NCBI GenBank assembly: GCA_043739325.1
Contig: JAYUFK010000386.1
Location: 1 to 8,064 of the forward strand
DNA length: 8,064 bases
Source of the DNA: Roseiarcus sp043739325
GTDB lineage: Bacteria; Pseudomonadota; Alphaproteobacteria; Rhizobiales; Beijerinckiaceae
Direction: 5' to 3'
Shown here: positions 1 to 5,677 of the stretch, piece after piece
Layout: every line of letters begins with the position of its first letter
How positions within the stretch are numbered: position 1 is the stretch's first letter
The notes under the pieces: model-generated
The model's database searches: none
What the model was told of the DNA's origin: nothing
The model's input: the letters and a program-made list of their open reading frames with translations, nothing else
Made by a program: the position numbers and the translations under genes

Positions 1-103
1 GCGCATTGGCGCGTCGCGCCAACCGATGTTCCGCCGAACCATCCCGCGCCAAAGCGATCAGATCGATCCGGTCCTCACGTGAAAGAAAGCCGCCGCGAAT
101 CAT
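1..103 (-). CDS. IS630-type transposase, N-terminal fragment (partial at window edge)
   Basis: The minus-strand frame starting with ATG at 103-101 gives 34 residues beginning MIRGGFLSREDRIDLIALAR and continuing DGSAEHRLARRANA before the window ends. This is the characteristic opening of IS630-family transposases, where a first helical segment leads into the helix-turn-helix that binds the terminal repeats; the catalytic DDE domain would lie beyond the left edge. A G-rich stretch immediately before the ATG could serve as ribosome-binding site. It differs clearly from the transposase at the right end, so the two elements are not copies of one another. It is too short to tell whether the gene is intact. 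Confidence 0.7.
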   Translation of the reverse strand, partial: MIRGGFLSREDRIDLIALARDGSAEHRLARRANA

Positions 104-168
104 CCCCCAAAACGAATCCAGAAATCAATCCGTGGCAAGAAAATTTTCGGACGCTCAATGAGTCAGGG
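1..168 (-). mobile_element. IS630-type insertion sequence, one end (runs off left edge)
   Basis: The stretch contains the first codons of an IS630-type transposase on the minus strand followed, toward the right, by about 65 bp of untranslated sequence that stops where recognisable PilZ-like coding begins. Read on the minus strand, the outer tip starts CCCTGACTCATTGAGCG directly after a TA dinucleotide; TATA stands at the junction (169-172), which suits the TA target duplication of IS630/Tc1 elements. The exact end is inferred, because the other terminus lies outside the window. Confidence 0.6.
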
Positions 169-506
169 TATACATTGAAGAAATTGGCAGGATCGAGGGC
201 GTCGTCGCGCGTCTTTTCGGGGAATGCTTCGCGGTCAAAGTTCAAGCGCCGCCTACCAAGCGTGAGAGGCTCCCCGAGAAGATCGCCCGGCTCGTTCACA
301 ATATGCTCGCTGCGCCCGACCAGCGCCAAAACGAGCACGAAGTTCCCGACACGCAATCAATGCTGTGGACGCCCAACAGAGGCGAACATTTCGGGACGCT
401 CATCAAAGTCTCGTATCGTACCCTTGCGCTGAAGGTCGAGGCCGCGCCGCGCGTTGGCCCGCTACTAACGGTCCGTCATGAACCGACGCGCGATGTGCCG
501 CTCTAA
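169..506 (+). pseudogene. PilZ-domain protein remnant, N-terminus lost at an IS insertion
   Basis: The frame read from 171 (YIEEIGRIEGVVARLFGECF, then AVKVQAPPTKRERLPEKIAR) matches the pattern of alphaproteobacterial proteins with two PilZ domains, as I recall it: the end of the first domain (GRIEG...GFAV) and the linker (KRE+L..KI..LV). A degraded second domain follows, ending at the stop 504-506. Where homologues have the PilZ D/N-x-S-x-x-G loop (like IDLSLSGAALKVEA), this copy has IKVSYRTLALKVEA, so the Ser and Gly are gone; the end (RVGPLLTVRHEPTRDVPL) is also shortened. An in-frame stop at 159-161 lies inside the IS, so nothing upstream in the window belongs to it. Intact PilZ proteins bind cyclic di-GMP; this fragment very likely does not. 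The assignment rests on family memory, not a search. Confidence 0.6.
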
Positions 507-845
507 GCGCCTGCTTTCGCAGGAGCCGACCGCATTGTCGTCGGTCTGATCGGCGGGATCAGGCGAAGAAATGCCCGCGACGCCGACACAAACGCGCATC
601 GCGAGGCCCAGGGAGCACACGCGGTCCAAGGAACATGTTCTCGCCATTCAAGCGCGCGTCCGGACGGCCCGAAATTGAGCATCGGCTGGCTCCGCGGTCA
701 CGTCGCCTGTCTCGCTACCTTTTTACAGAGCGTCGCCGTCGGTCAACCCGGTAATCCGGGTCTTGAGCAGGGCATCTACGTCCAGCACATCATGGACTGT
801 GCGAGCCGATCCTCCCAGTCGCGGCAATGGATTTCCGTATAAGAG
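507..845. other. Gene-free stretch between two pseudogenes
   Basis: About 340 bp without a convincing coding frame on either strand. The frames that stay open are rich in Arg and Ser and look like shadows. Neither the lost N-terminal FAD-binding segment (GxGxxG) of the following monooxygenase nor the tail of the preceding PilZ gene is recognisable. No clear promoter, terminator or repeat was seen. It is probably a deletion scar or junk left by past rearrangement. Confidence 0.4.
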
Positions 846-2158
846 TTGAACTGGCGTCCCGCCTCTCTTTCGGCAGGATCAGTAGGCCGCAGCAATCTTA
901 GAGGCCGTTTCGACGGGAATTATATACTCGACGGCCTGCTCATCGAGCGGCTCGAGACTCTTGGGGTCGCAGTTGAGCGCCTTACTGAACTCGTCAGCTT
1001 CAAAGACGAGGGCGGCTGCCTCACAGCCCGGCTTCGCGGCCAAGCCGGGACTGAGGAGGTCTGCGAGGCGACCTACGTTGCCGGCTGCGACGGCGCCCGC
1101 TCGATTGTCCGCGAGACGATCGGCACGGGTTTTCCGGGCGGCACATATCGACAACTCTTTTACGTGGCCGACGTTCACGCGGAAGGTCCCTCCATCGACG
1201 GCGAGCTGCACGTCGATTTGGACGAGGCGGATTTCCTGGCCGTGTTCCCTTTGGCCGGAGAAGGGCGGGCCCGTCTGATTGGGACGGTCAGGGACGAGCG
1301 CGCCGACCATCCAGATACGTTGAAGTTCGAGGACGTCAGCGGTCGCGCGATGCAGAGCCTGAACGTCCGGGTGCGTCGGGTGAATTGGTTTTCGACCTAT
1401 CATGTCCATCACCGCGTTACGGAACACTTTCGGAAGGGGAGGGCTTTTCTGCTGGGCGACGCCGCGCACATACATAGTCCAGCCGGCGGCCAGGGCATGA
1501 ACACGGGCATCGGCGATGCGATCAATTTGGCCTGGAAGCTGGCGACGATACTAGGCGGAAGCGCGCCCGACAGTCTGCTCGATAGCTTTGAGGCTGAGCG
1601 GATCGGTTTCGCCCGTCGCCTCGTCGCCACCACCGATCGCGCGTTTAGTTTCGCCACCGCCGAAGGCGCGATGGCCGATATTCTGCGCACCCGCGTTGCT
1701 CCGCTGCTGATCCCAACCATCACCGTATTTAAGGCTGCGCGCGAATTCCTATTTCGAACCGTTGCGCAGTTCACTCTGAACTATCGGGGCGGCCCGCTCA
1801 GCGTCGGAAAGGCGGGCGCGTCCATGGCGGCGATCGGTTGCCGTGGGTATCAACCGATGGCCAGAACGACTTCGTGGGCCTCGAAGCCATGCGTTGGCAA
1901 GTTCATGTCTATGGGTCCGCTACCCCAGACCTCGTCGCGTGGTGCGCCGCTGAGGACGCGCCGCTGCATGTGTTCGACTGGCGACCGGAGCATGAGGCGG
2001 CCGGCTTTGCCCGCGATGCCCTCTATCTGCTTCGACCCGACAGTTACGTCGCGCTAGCGGACCCTTCTGGGTCGCCCCGGAATCTGGAGCGATACGCAAC
2101 AGAGCAGCAGGTGAACATCGGCGCGTATGCCAGAAGTCGGCCAGTTTTGATACGCTGA
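846..2158 (+). pseudogene. FAD-dependent monooxygenase (PheA/TfdB type), truncated and frameshifted
   Basis: The frame from the TTG at 846 carries the family signatures CDGARSIVRE (DG motif, about residue 81) and GDAAHIHSPAGGQGMNTG (GD motif, about residues 204-221), so it is a class A flavoprotein aromatic hydroxylase of the PheA/TfdB type, normally about 500-550 residues. Family resemblance starts only around LLIERLETLGVAVER (near 936); the preceding 130 or so residues with the Rossmann GxGxxG that binds FAD are missing. Near 1820 the reading shifts: after VGKAGA the expected continuation VHGGDRLPWV is found in the frame read from 1820, through the thioredoxin-like C-terminal domain (WQVHVYG, FDWRPEHEAAGFARDALYLL) to the TGA at 2156-2158. 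A single missing base explains the shift. Downstream of the break, frame 1 is nonsense to 2057. No functional enzyme is expected; the substrate cannot be told. Confidence 0.85.
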
Positions 2159-2279
2159 GTTCGGCTCGTGGCGTAGCCGAGCGGGAGCCGGAGCGGCCAT
2201 TCAGGCCCGCTAGCCTAATTCGTCGTCAAAGCCCACGGGTCAACGCAATACAATTTAGTGCAAGTTGGAACGCGCCGCC

Positions 2280-2927
2280 TTACCGCTCCAACAATAGCTT
2301 AACCCAAGCTTGCGCCAACCACTGCGCGAACGCCTCCGGCGACCAGCCGCGCTGCTCGACCAACAGCAGATAGAACTCCGGCGAATTCATGCTCCAGATG
2401 ATGTCGGCCACCATGCGGACCGAAAGGGCGGGATGCAGGCGTCCGGTTGCTTTCAATTCCTTGGCCAGCAGCTGCATATTCATGGCGCGGCGCCGCGAAA
2501 TCTCCTGCCACAATTCGGCCAACTCGGGCTCAATGGCGGCGGCGGCCTGAAGCACCTGGAAAAGCGGCGCGAGCCACGGCTGAATGGCGCGGAGCGCGCC
2601 GGCGTAGATCTCGATTTTGCGCGCGGCGTCGGGCTCGGCTCGAATGGCTCGCGCATAGTCGCGCTCCGTAGCCGGAACGGCCTCCTCGCGCCCTGAGATC
2701 GCTGCTTCGACCAGCGATCGGAAGAGCGTCGGCTTCTTGCCGACGGTTGCATAAACGGTATCCAGCGCTACTCCGGCGGCTTGCGCGATTGCGGGCATGG
2801 TGGCGCCGGCATAGCCTCGTTCCAGAAACACGCGCCGTGCCGACTCGATGATCGTTTGACGCGTCGCTTGCGCCGATGACTTGCGCGAACTGGAATCGTA
2901 GGGACGTCGCCTGACGGTTCGGCCCAT
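2280..2927 (-). CDS. TetR/AcrR-family transcriptional regulator
   Basis: A 215-residue protein with a basic N-terminal tail and the TetR DNA-binding domain at about residues 20-68: a helix TIIESARRVFLERGYAGAT, the helix-turn-helix AIAQAAGVALDTVYATVGKK, then LFRSLVEAAI. The rest is a helical ligand-binding domain ending WVKLLLER, with no identifiable ligand. Length is typical of the family. ATG at 2927-2925 is preceded by AAGGTGAG at a good distance. It is divergently transcribed from a DUF1772 membrane protein, and the 82 bp between the genes hold a perfect palindrome over both predicted promoters. The likely role is repressor of both itself and that neighbour, released by a small molecule. 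The regulator call is firm; target and ligand are inferred from arrangement. Confidence 0.92.
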   Translation of the reverse strand: MGRTVRRRPYDSSSRKSSAQATRQTIIESARRVFLERGYAGATMPAIAQAAGVALDTVYATVGKKPTLFRSLVEAAISGREEAVPATERDYARAIRAEPDAARKIEIYAGALRAIQPWLAPLFQVLQAAAAIEPELAELWQEISRRRAMNMQLLAKELKATGRLHPALSVRMVADIIWSMNSPEFYLLLVEQRGWSPEAFAQWLAQAWVKLLLER

Positions 2928-2935
2928 ATCTCACC

Positions 2936-2963
2936 TTGACAATCACATTAATCCGAATAGCAT
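2936..2963 (+). promoter_or_regulatory. Predicted sigma-70 promoter of the DUF1772 gene
   Basis: TTGACA (2936-2941) and TAGCAT (2958-2963) are separated by 16 bp. Transcription would begin near 2970, inside the left arm of the palindrome at 2967-2985. The -35 box is perfect, the -10 box matches four of six positions. Bound repressor would cover the start point. Confidence 0.5.
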
Positions 2964-2966
2964 TCT

Positions 2967-2985
2967 GACCAATATGGCATTGGTC
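2967..2985. promoter_or_regulatory. Predicted TetR operator (perfect inverted repeat)
   Basis: GACCAAT (2967-2973) and ATTGGTC (2979-2985) are exact reverse complements separated by the 5-bp spacer ATGGC. A symmetric site of this size between a tetR-type gene and its divergent neighbour is the standard arrangement for this regulator family. It overlaps the -10 region of the leftward promoter and the predicted start of the rightward one, so one bound regulator could control both. Confidence 0.75.
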
Positions 2986-2999
2986 TAGTCTGTCGTCAA
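2971..2999 (-). promoter_or_regulatory. Predicted sigma-70 promoter of the tetR-type gene
   Basis: On the minus strand TTGACG (2999-2994) and CATATT (2976-2971) are separated by 17 bp. The -10 box lies within the palindromic operator, so the regulator should repress itself. The -35 box matches five and the -10 box four of six consensus positions. Confidence 0.45.
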
Positions 3000-3009
3000 A
3001 GGTTCCTGC

Positions 3010-3489
3010 ATGAAAGACATCCCGATTTTTGCATCGACTATCGACTTCGCCAATCTGCTGCTCGCCGCGCTCGTCGTCGGAGCCATATTCGGCGCGTGGC
3101 TGAGCCTCGATCCGGCCGGGCTCGACGCCTCCTCGTACGTCGCCCAGCAGCAGCACGCCATCCGCGCTTTCAACGTGACGCTGCCAGTGCTTGGCGGCGT
3201 GATGACCCTTTTGACGCTCGTCGCCGCGGTGCTCGCGCGCGATGATTATGCGCGACTCGCTTTGCTTTTGACTGCCGTCGCGTGCTTCGTAGCGGCCGGG
3301 CTAATCACTCGATTTCTCAATCAGCCGATCAACGCCATCGTCATGACGTGGTCGGCCTCCGCGCCGCCGGCGGAATGGACCCAGCTTCGCGATGATTGGT
3401 GGCGCTGGCACGAGCTGCGCACGGTCGCGGCAATTGGTGGATTGTGCGCTTTGATCGCCGCCTTCCTGAGGCGCGGCATTTCTTATTGA
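3010..3489 (+). CDS. DUF1772 domain membrane protein (anthrone oxygenase-like family)
   Basis: A 159-residue integral membrane protein with four predicted helices at about residues 11-33, 54-76, 80-100 and 136-153. The DUF1772 signature is present: NQPIN at 104-108 and a Trp/Arg-rich block at 123-137 (WTQLRDDWWRWHELR). DUF1772 includes fungal anthrone oxygenases of polyketide pathways, but bacterial members are mostly uncharacterised, so no reaction is claimed. The ATG at 3010 has AAAGG at 2998-3002, 7 bp upstream. It is divergent from the TetR-type regulator and shares its operator, which suggests inducible expression in response to that regulator's ligand. Small DUF1772 genes beside TetR regulators are a common pairing in proteobacteria. 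No terminator was seen; a MITE-like repeat begins less than 25 bp after the stop. Confidence 0.9.
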   Translation: MKDIPIFASTIDFANLLLAALVVGAIFGAWLSLDPAGLDASSYVAQQQHAIRAFNVTLPVLGGVMTLLTLVAAVLARDDYARLALLLTAVACFVAAGLITRFLNQPINAIVMTWSASAPPAEWTQLRDDWWRWHELRTVAAIGGLCALIAAFLRRGISY

Positions 3490-3507
3490 GTGTTCACAAC
3501 GGCACGG

Positions 3508-3622
3508 CCTAGTACCCAGAATCGTTGAAGCGCGACACATGGCATGCGTCGATCCCTTGCGATCGGGAAACCAGCATCAGCAGTCCGGAACGACTCGCGC
3601 TTCAGTGAGAGTGGGTACTAGG
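3508..3622. mobile_element. MITE-like element with imperfect 28-bp terminal inverted repeats
   Basis: The left end CCTAGTACCCA (3508-3518) is the exact reverse complement of the right end TGGGTACTAGG (3612-3622). After a 7-bp mismatched stretch, TGAAGCGCGA (3526-3535) again pairs exactly with TCGCGCTTCA (3595-3604). The interior of about 60 bp has no ORF. Both ends contain CTAG; if TA is the duplicated target, the mobile unit is 3512-3618 (107 bp) and starts GTACCCA. CTAG with TA duplication is the known preference of IS630-type elements, which are present at both window ends. The alternative is a cruciform-forming intergenic repeat that does not move. Confidence 0.6.
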
Positions 3623-3924
3623 TTGCGCAAACGTTTTTATCTCGGGTTTGTCAGACTGCGCTTTTCACCCCCCCGCGATGCTTGTAAGGATCTGCCCTTC
3701 CAGTGACACGATGAAAACCAGACTGAGGCGACAAAGCGTGCGAGTGCACGCGCGGAGAGCGGGTTAGATCAAACGGTACCGATACGGCTCCGGATCGCAG
3801 CGAAGCGCGGGAAAGCGGAAAGGCGTGGAAATGTGGAACCTTTTTTGGTGTCTGAGTTTGAAAATAAAGCCGATTGACATGGAGCCGATGAACCCCAAGA
3901 TCGCGCTATGGGAAGGAATTTCGC
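3623..3924. other. Gene-free leader stretch
   Basis: About 300 bp with no credible coding frame between the MITE-like repeat and the 64-aa gene. It has a run of seven C (3668-3674) and a T-rich tract at 3840-3846. A TTGACA at 3874-3879, about 45 bp before the next start codon, could be the -35 box of that gene, but the -10 position (AAGATC, 3897-3902) is weak. Nothing else is supported. Confidence 0.35.
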
Positions 3925-4119
3925 ATGGCTAGGTTTTGCGCGTTTACAGATGCTTTTTCATCAACGATGGTCAGCATAAATCCTGACCAAGTTCGTTCTG
4001 TTGCCCCAGATCCCGACACCCACGGCACCACGATAAAGCTTGGGGAGGGGAACATTATCTCAGTCATACAGCCCTACGAAGAAGTCATGAAAGCGTTGGA
4101 AAATGCCTCGCGGTCCTAA
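3925..4119 (+). CDS. Conserved small hypothetical protein (64 aa)
   Basis: The 64-residue product opens MARFCAFTDAFSSTMVSINP, then DQVRSVAPDPDTHGTTIKLG, and ends with PYEEVMKALENA. The layout (F-T-D-A-F, I-N-P-x-x-V-R-x-V, G-T-T-I-x, x-Y-E-E-V, x-L-E-N-A) resembles a family of short cytosolic rhizobial proteins distantly reminiscent of FlbD-like proteins: short beta strands followed by a C-terminal helix. I recognise the pattern but know no function. AAGGA at 3913-3917 stands 7 bp before the ATG. There is no signal peptide or membrane segment. It appears monocistronic, with a strong hairpin terminator 90 bp downstream. Codon choice fits the surroundings, although it is less GC-rich than the TetR or DUF1772 genes. 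Confidence 0.75.
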   Translation: MARFCAFTDAFSSTMVSINPDQVRSVAPDPDTHGTTIKLGEGNIISVIQPYEEVMKALENASRS

Positions 4120-4206
4120 GGGGGAAAGCGCCCAGCCGACGTAAAAGCTCGCGCTGTAATAATCGCGCATGGACGGGCGAGATGAAAGAGCCAAAAAAGC
4201 TTAAGT

Positions 4207-4260
4207 CCGCGAGATGCCCGGGCCTTAGCCCCCGGCTGCGACATCGCGGGCCCGCTTTTT
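4207..4260 (+). terminator. Rho-independent terminator after the 64-aa gene
   Basis: CCGCGAGATG (4207-4216) pairs with CATCGCGG (4242-4249) with two bases bulged out. A second inner stem (CCGGG with CCCGG, about 4218-4234) lies inside it. The hairpin is followed by GCCCGC and five T (4256-4260). Confidence 0.6.
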
Positions 4261-4326
4261 AGCGCCATGAATCCCGAACGGTCTTGAGCATCGAAGCCTC
4301 TTTATTTAGAGCCGAGGGTTGATGGA

Positions 4327-4346
4327 CCGTCGGCGCCACCCGACGG
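4327..4346. repeat. Short perfect hairpin
   Basis: CCGTCGG (4327-4333) and CCGACGG (4340-4346) form a 7-bp stem with a 6-base loop. It lies about 14 bp beyond the stop of the possible minus-strand ORF at 4360-4503, so it could end that transcript, but no T-run follows on either strand. Confidence 0.35.
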
Positions 4347-4359
4347 GCCTCTGGGGCTT

Positions 4360-4503
4360 TCAATAGCAGTGCAGGCGGTCGTAATAACTACGCCAGCAAT
4401 TGCCGCATCCGGGCGCATAGTATGGAACCGCGAGAGCTGCACCGACTATCGCTCCCGCCACACCACCGACGAGCGCAGCGGGGCCTTTGGCTGGCGCGAG
4501 CAA
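4360..4503 (-). CDS. Possible small glycine-rich, Cys-containing protein (47 aa) or gene remnant
   Basis: The minus-strand frame from the TTG at 4503-4501 reads MLAPAKGPAALVGGVAGAIV, then GAALAVPYYAPGCGNCWRSY, and ends YDRLHCY. It has a glycine-zipper-like hydrophobic segment (residues 9-26, GxxGxxxG spacing) followed by a Cys/Tyr-rich tail with CGNC. This composition is protein-like and unlike random frame shadows. The same frame is open upstream to about 4545, but no ATG or ribosome-binding site is evident, and a run of ten A at 4553-4562 could mark a frameshift that cut it from a lost N-terminus. If real, it would be a small membrane or envelope protein; more likely it is the 3-prime end of a decayed gene. 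No function is assigned. Confidence 0.35.
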   Translation of the reverse strand: MLAPAKGPAALVGGVAGAIVGAALAVPYYAPGCGNCWRSYYDRLHCY

Positions 4504-4575
4504 GGTGGGACTTGACCCAGAACGCCCCCGGTCAAGGCGCGGCGGTAGGCTGCAAAAAAAAAATGCTCGAATGGT

Positions 4576-4603
4576 CTTGAAACGGATTTTTGCTTTACCA
4601 ATT
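4576..4603 (+). promoter_or_regulatory. Predicted RpoH (sigma-32) type promoter of hsp20
   Basis: CTTGAA (4576-4581) is the exact -35 hexamer of heat-shock promoters; 16 bp on, CCAATT (4598-4603) resembles the C-rich, A/T-ended -10 element. Transcription would begin near 4610, exactly where the structured leader starts. A sigma-70 reading (TTGAAA, 4577-4582) is possible, but its -10 box is poor. Confidence 0.4.
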
Positions 4604-4606
4604 CGT

Positions 4607-4686
4607 TGGTCGCCAAGAAATCTTGGCTCAGGGCGCGCGGGAGTTCCCGGCGCTTAACTCCATATTGCTCAACGGAGGATGTGGTT
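4607..4686 (+). promoter_or_regulatory. ROSE-type RNA thermometer in the hsp20 leader
   Basis: The leader folds into three successive hairpins: CCAAG/CTTGG (4613-4626), CGGGA/TCCCG extended by GCGC/GCGC (4633-4653), and a last one over the ribosome-binding site. In the last, 4660-4670 pairs with 4675-4684: CTC with GAG, then TT, A, T, A, CC with GATGTGG including U-G wobbles, for ten pairs. The G at 4667 is bulged and the loop is AACG. GGAGG (4674-4678) is thus mostly buried. The short U-U-G-C-U motif with its extra G opposite the Shine-Dalgarno is the hallmark of ROSE elements before rhizobial small heat-shock genes; melting at high temperature frees translation. The fold was worked out by hand. 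Confidence 0.8.
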
Positions 4687-5178
4687 ATGAGGTACGATTT
4701 CACCCCGCTGTATCGCTCTACCGTCGGTTTTGACCGGCTGTTCGATGCGTTCGATCGTCAATCCGAAACCGAAAGCGCGCCAGGCTGGCCGCCCTATAAT
4801 ATCGAAAGGGTCGCGGAGGACGCTTATCGCATTTCGGTCGTAGTTGCCGGCTTCGCCCCTGACGAGATTGAGCTGATCCAGCACGAAAACGACTTGATCG
4901 TAAGTGGCCGCAAGAAGGTCGTCGAGCAAGGCGCGCAATACCTGCATCGCGGCATCGCTAACAATGCGTTCAAGCACTCCTTCAACCTTGCCGAACACGT
5001 CAAGGTGCTAAATGCGAATCTGGAAAATGGCGTGCTGACCATAGCGCTGAAGCGCGAAGTTCCTGAGGCCCTGAAGCCGCGCAGGATCGATATCTCCAGC
5101 AACAGTTCGCCTCAGACGATCGTTCAGGACAACAAGGCAAAGCAGGAGAAAATCGAGCGGCGCGACAATGCGGCATAA
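4687..5178 (+). CDS. hsp20: Small heat-shock protein, Hsp20/alpha-crystallin family
   Basis: A 163-residue cytosolic ATP-independent chaperone that holds unfolding proteins for later refolding. The N-terminal arm (MRYDFTPLYRSTVGFDRLFD) is typical of rhizobial class A sHsps. The alpha-crystallin domain spans about residues 36-125, with PPYNIE near its start and the signature ANLENGVLTIAL at 110-121. The C-terminal IxI-type motif IDI (134-136), used in oligomer assembly, is followed by a hydrophilic tail. The start at 4687 is chosen over an upstream in-frame start at 4606, because GGAGG (4674-4678) lies 8 bp before this ATG, the family N-terminus begins here, and the preceding 27 codons fall in the thermometer. 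Predicted control is dual: an RpoH-like promoter plus the ROSE element. A stable hairpin follows the stop. Confidence 0.95.
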   Translation: MRYDFTPLYRSTVGFDRLFDAFDRQSETESAPGWPPYNIERVAEDAYRISVVVAGFAPDEIELIQHENDLIVSGRKKVVEQGAQYLHRGIANNAFKHSFNLAEHVKVLNANLENGVLTIALKREVPEALKPRRIDISSNSSPQTIVQDNKAKQEKIERRDNAA

Positions 5179-5240
5179 GGGCTGCCGATTCCAGGCTCGC
5201 GCCGCGCCCGGTAGCTGTCGCCGTCACGTCAAAACCTTGG

Positions 5241-5268
5241 GACGCCGGGGGTCTTTGCCCCCGGCGTC
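5241..5268 (+). terminator. Strong GC hairpin after hsp20
   Basis: GACGCCGGGGG (5241-5251) and CCCCCGGCGTC (5258-5268) form a perfect 11-bp stem with a 6-base loop, 62 bp after the hsp20 stop and 14 bp before the next start codon. No T-run follows on the plus strand, so it may end or stabilise the hsp20 transcript only partly; the alternative is a repeat-like palindrome. Confidence 0.45.
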
Positions 5269-5282
5269 GAAGAGAGGCCGCC

Positions 5283-5462
5283 ATGGAGAGGAAGGAGAAA
5301 ATCTTCAAAGTCGATAAACCCGCGAAATTCTTGCACGCTCCGCATCTGCCTTGGGGTGGAGCGATCCTCTTGGGGAAGCCGATCGCCAATGACAATTTCG
5401 ATGACGATCCGCCGCCAGCGGCATCGGCTCCCATCCTCCCGTTTCCGGCGACGGGACGATGA
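5283..5462 (+). CDS. Small conserved hypothetical protein (59 aa, KPIANDNF motif)
   Basis: The product reads MERKEKIFKVDKPAKFLHAP, then HLPWGGAILLGKPIANDNFD, and ends with a Pro/Ala tail (PILPFPATGR). The segment GKPIANDNF is a motif I recognise from very short uncharacterised rhizobial proteins. A purine-rich AGAGAGG stands 7-8 bp before the ATG. The N-terminus is basic, the centre amphipathic, the C-terminus proline-rich and acidic; there is no membrane helix or signal peptide. It follows hsp20 by 104 bp with a GC hairpin between, so read-through expression from the heat-shock promoter is possible but not shown. The minus-strand frames crossing this stretch look like shadows. Function unknown. 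Confidence 0.6.
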   Translation: MERKEKIFKVDKPAKFLHAPHLPWGGAILLGKPIANDNFDDDPPPAASAPILPFPATGR

Positions 5463-5677
5463 GGAGGATTGTCAAACCCCCGGAAGCTACGGCCAGGCAC
5501 ACGTTACTGTATCCAGGGATTGCTGGAGCATCACGCCCCTGAAGCAATGTACAAATGCTCGAAGCTGCCTTCTGAGCGCGGTAAGCCCTAGCCGTAGTTT
5601 CTGGAAGTAAATCCCTGCAAATTCAACTGCGCGGAGAGCCGCGACTTTGCCGCGCGACAGTCAGTGAGGCATTGGTC

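Noticed and set aside
75..432. Overlapping open frames on both strands (93 aa minus, 117 aa plus)
   Set aside because: Both are Ser/Arg-rich frame shadows; the PilZ-like frame from 171 explains most of the stretch, and the IS leader explains the rest.
879..1475. 198-aa minus-strand open frame opposite the monooxygenase
   Set aside because: It mirrors the strongly recognisable plus-strand monooxygenase codons and has no family resemblance of its own.
2530..3156. 208-aa minus-strand frame across tetR, the operator and DUF1772
   Set aside because: Arg/Ser/His-rich shadow that runs through two well-supported genes and their promoters.
3835..3858. EcfG general-stress promoter (GGAAC...GTT) before the 64-aa gene
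   Set aside because: The spacing is 15 bp to AGTT rather than 16-17 bp to CGTT, so it departs from the consensus in both spacing and sequence.
4606..4686. 27-codon N-terminal extension of Hsp20 from an in-frame GTG-type start
   Set aside because: It lacks a ribosome-binding site, is foreign to the family and overlaps the ROSE leader; the ATG at 4687 has GGAGG 8 bp upstream.
5000..5500. 166-aa minus-strand frame opposite hsp20 and the 59-aa gene
   Set aside because: Gly/Ser/Arg-rich shadow without motifs.
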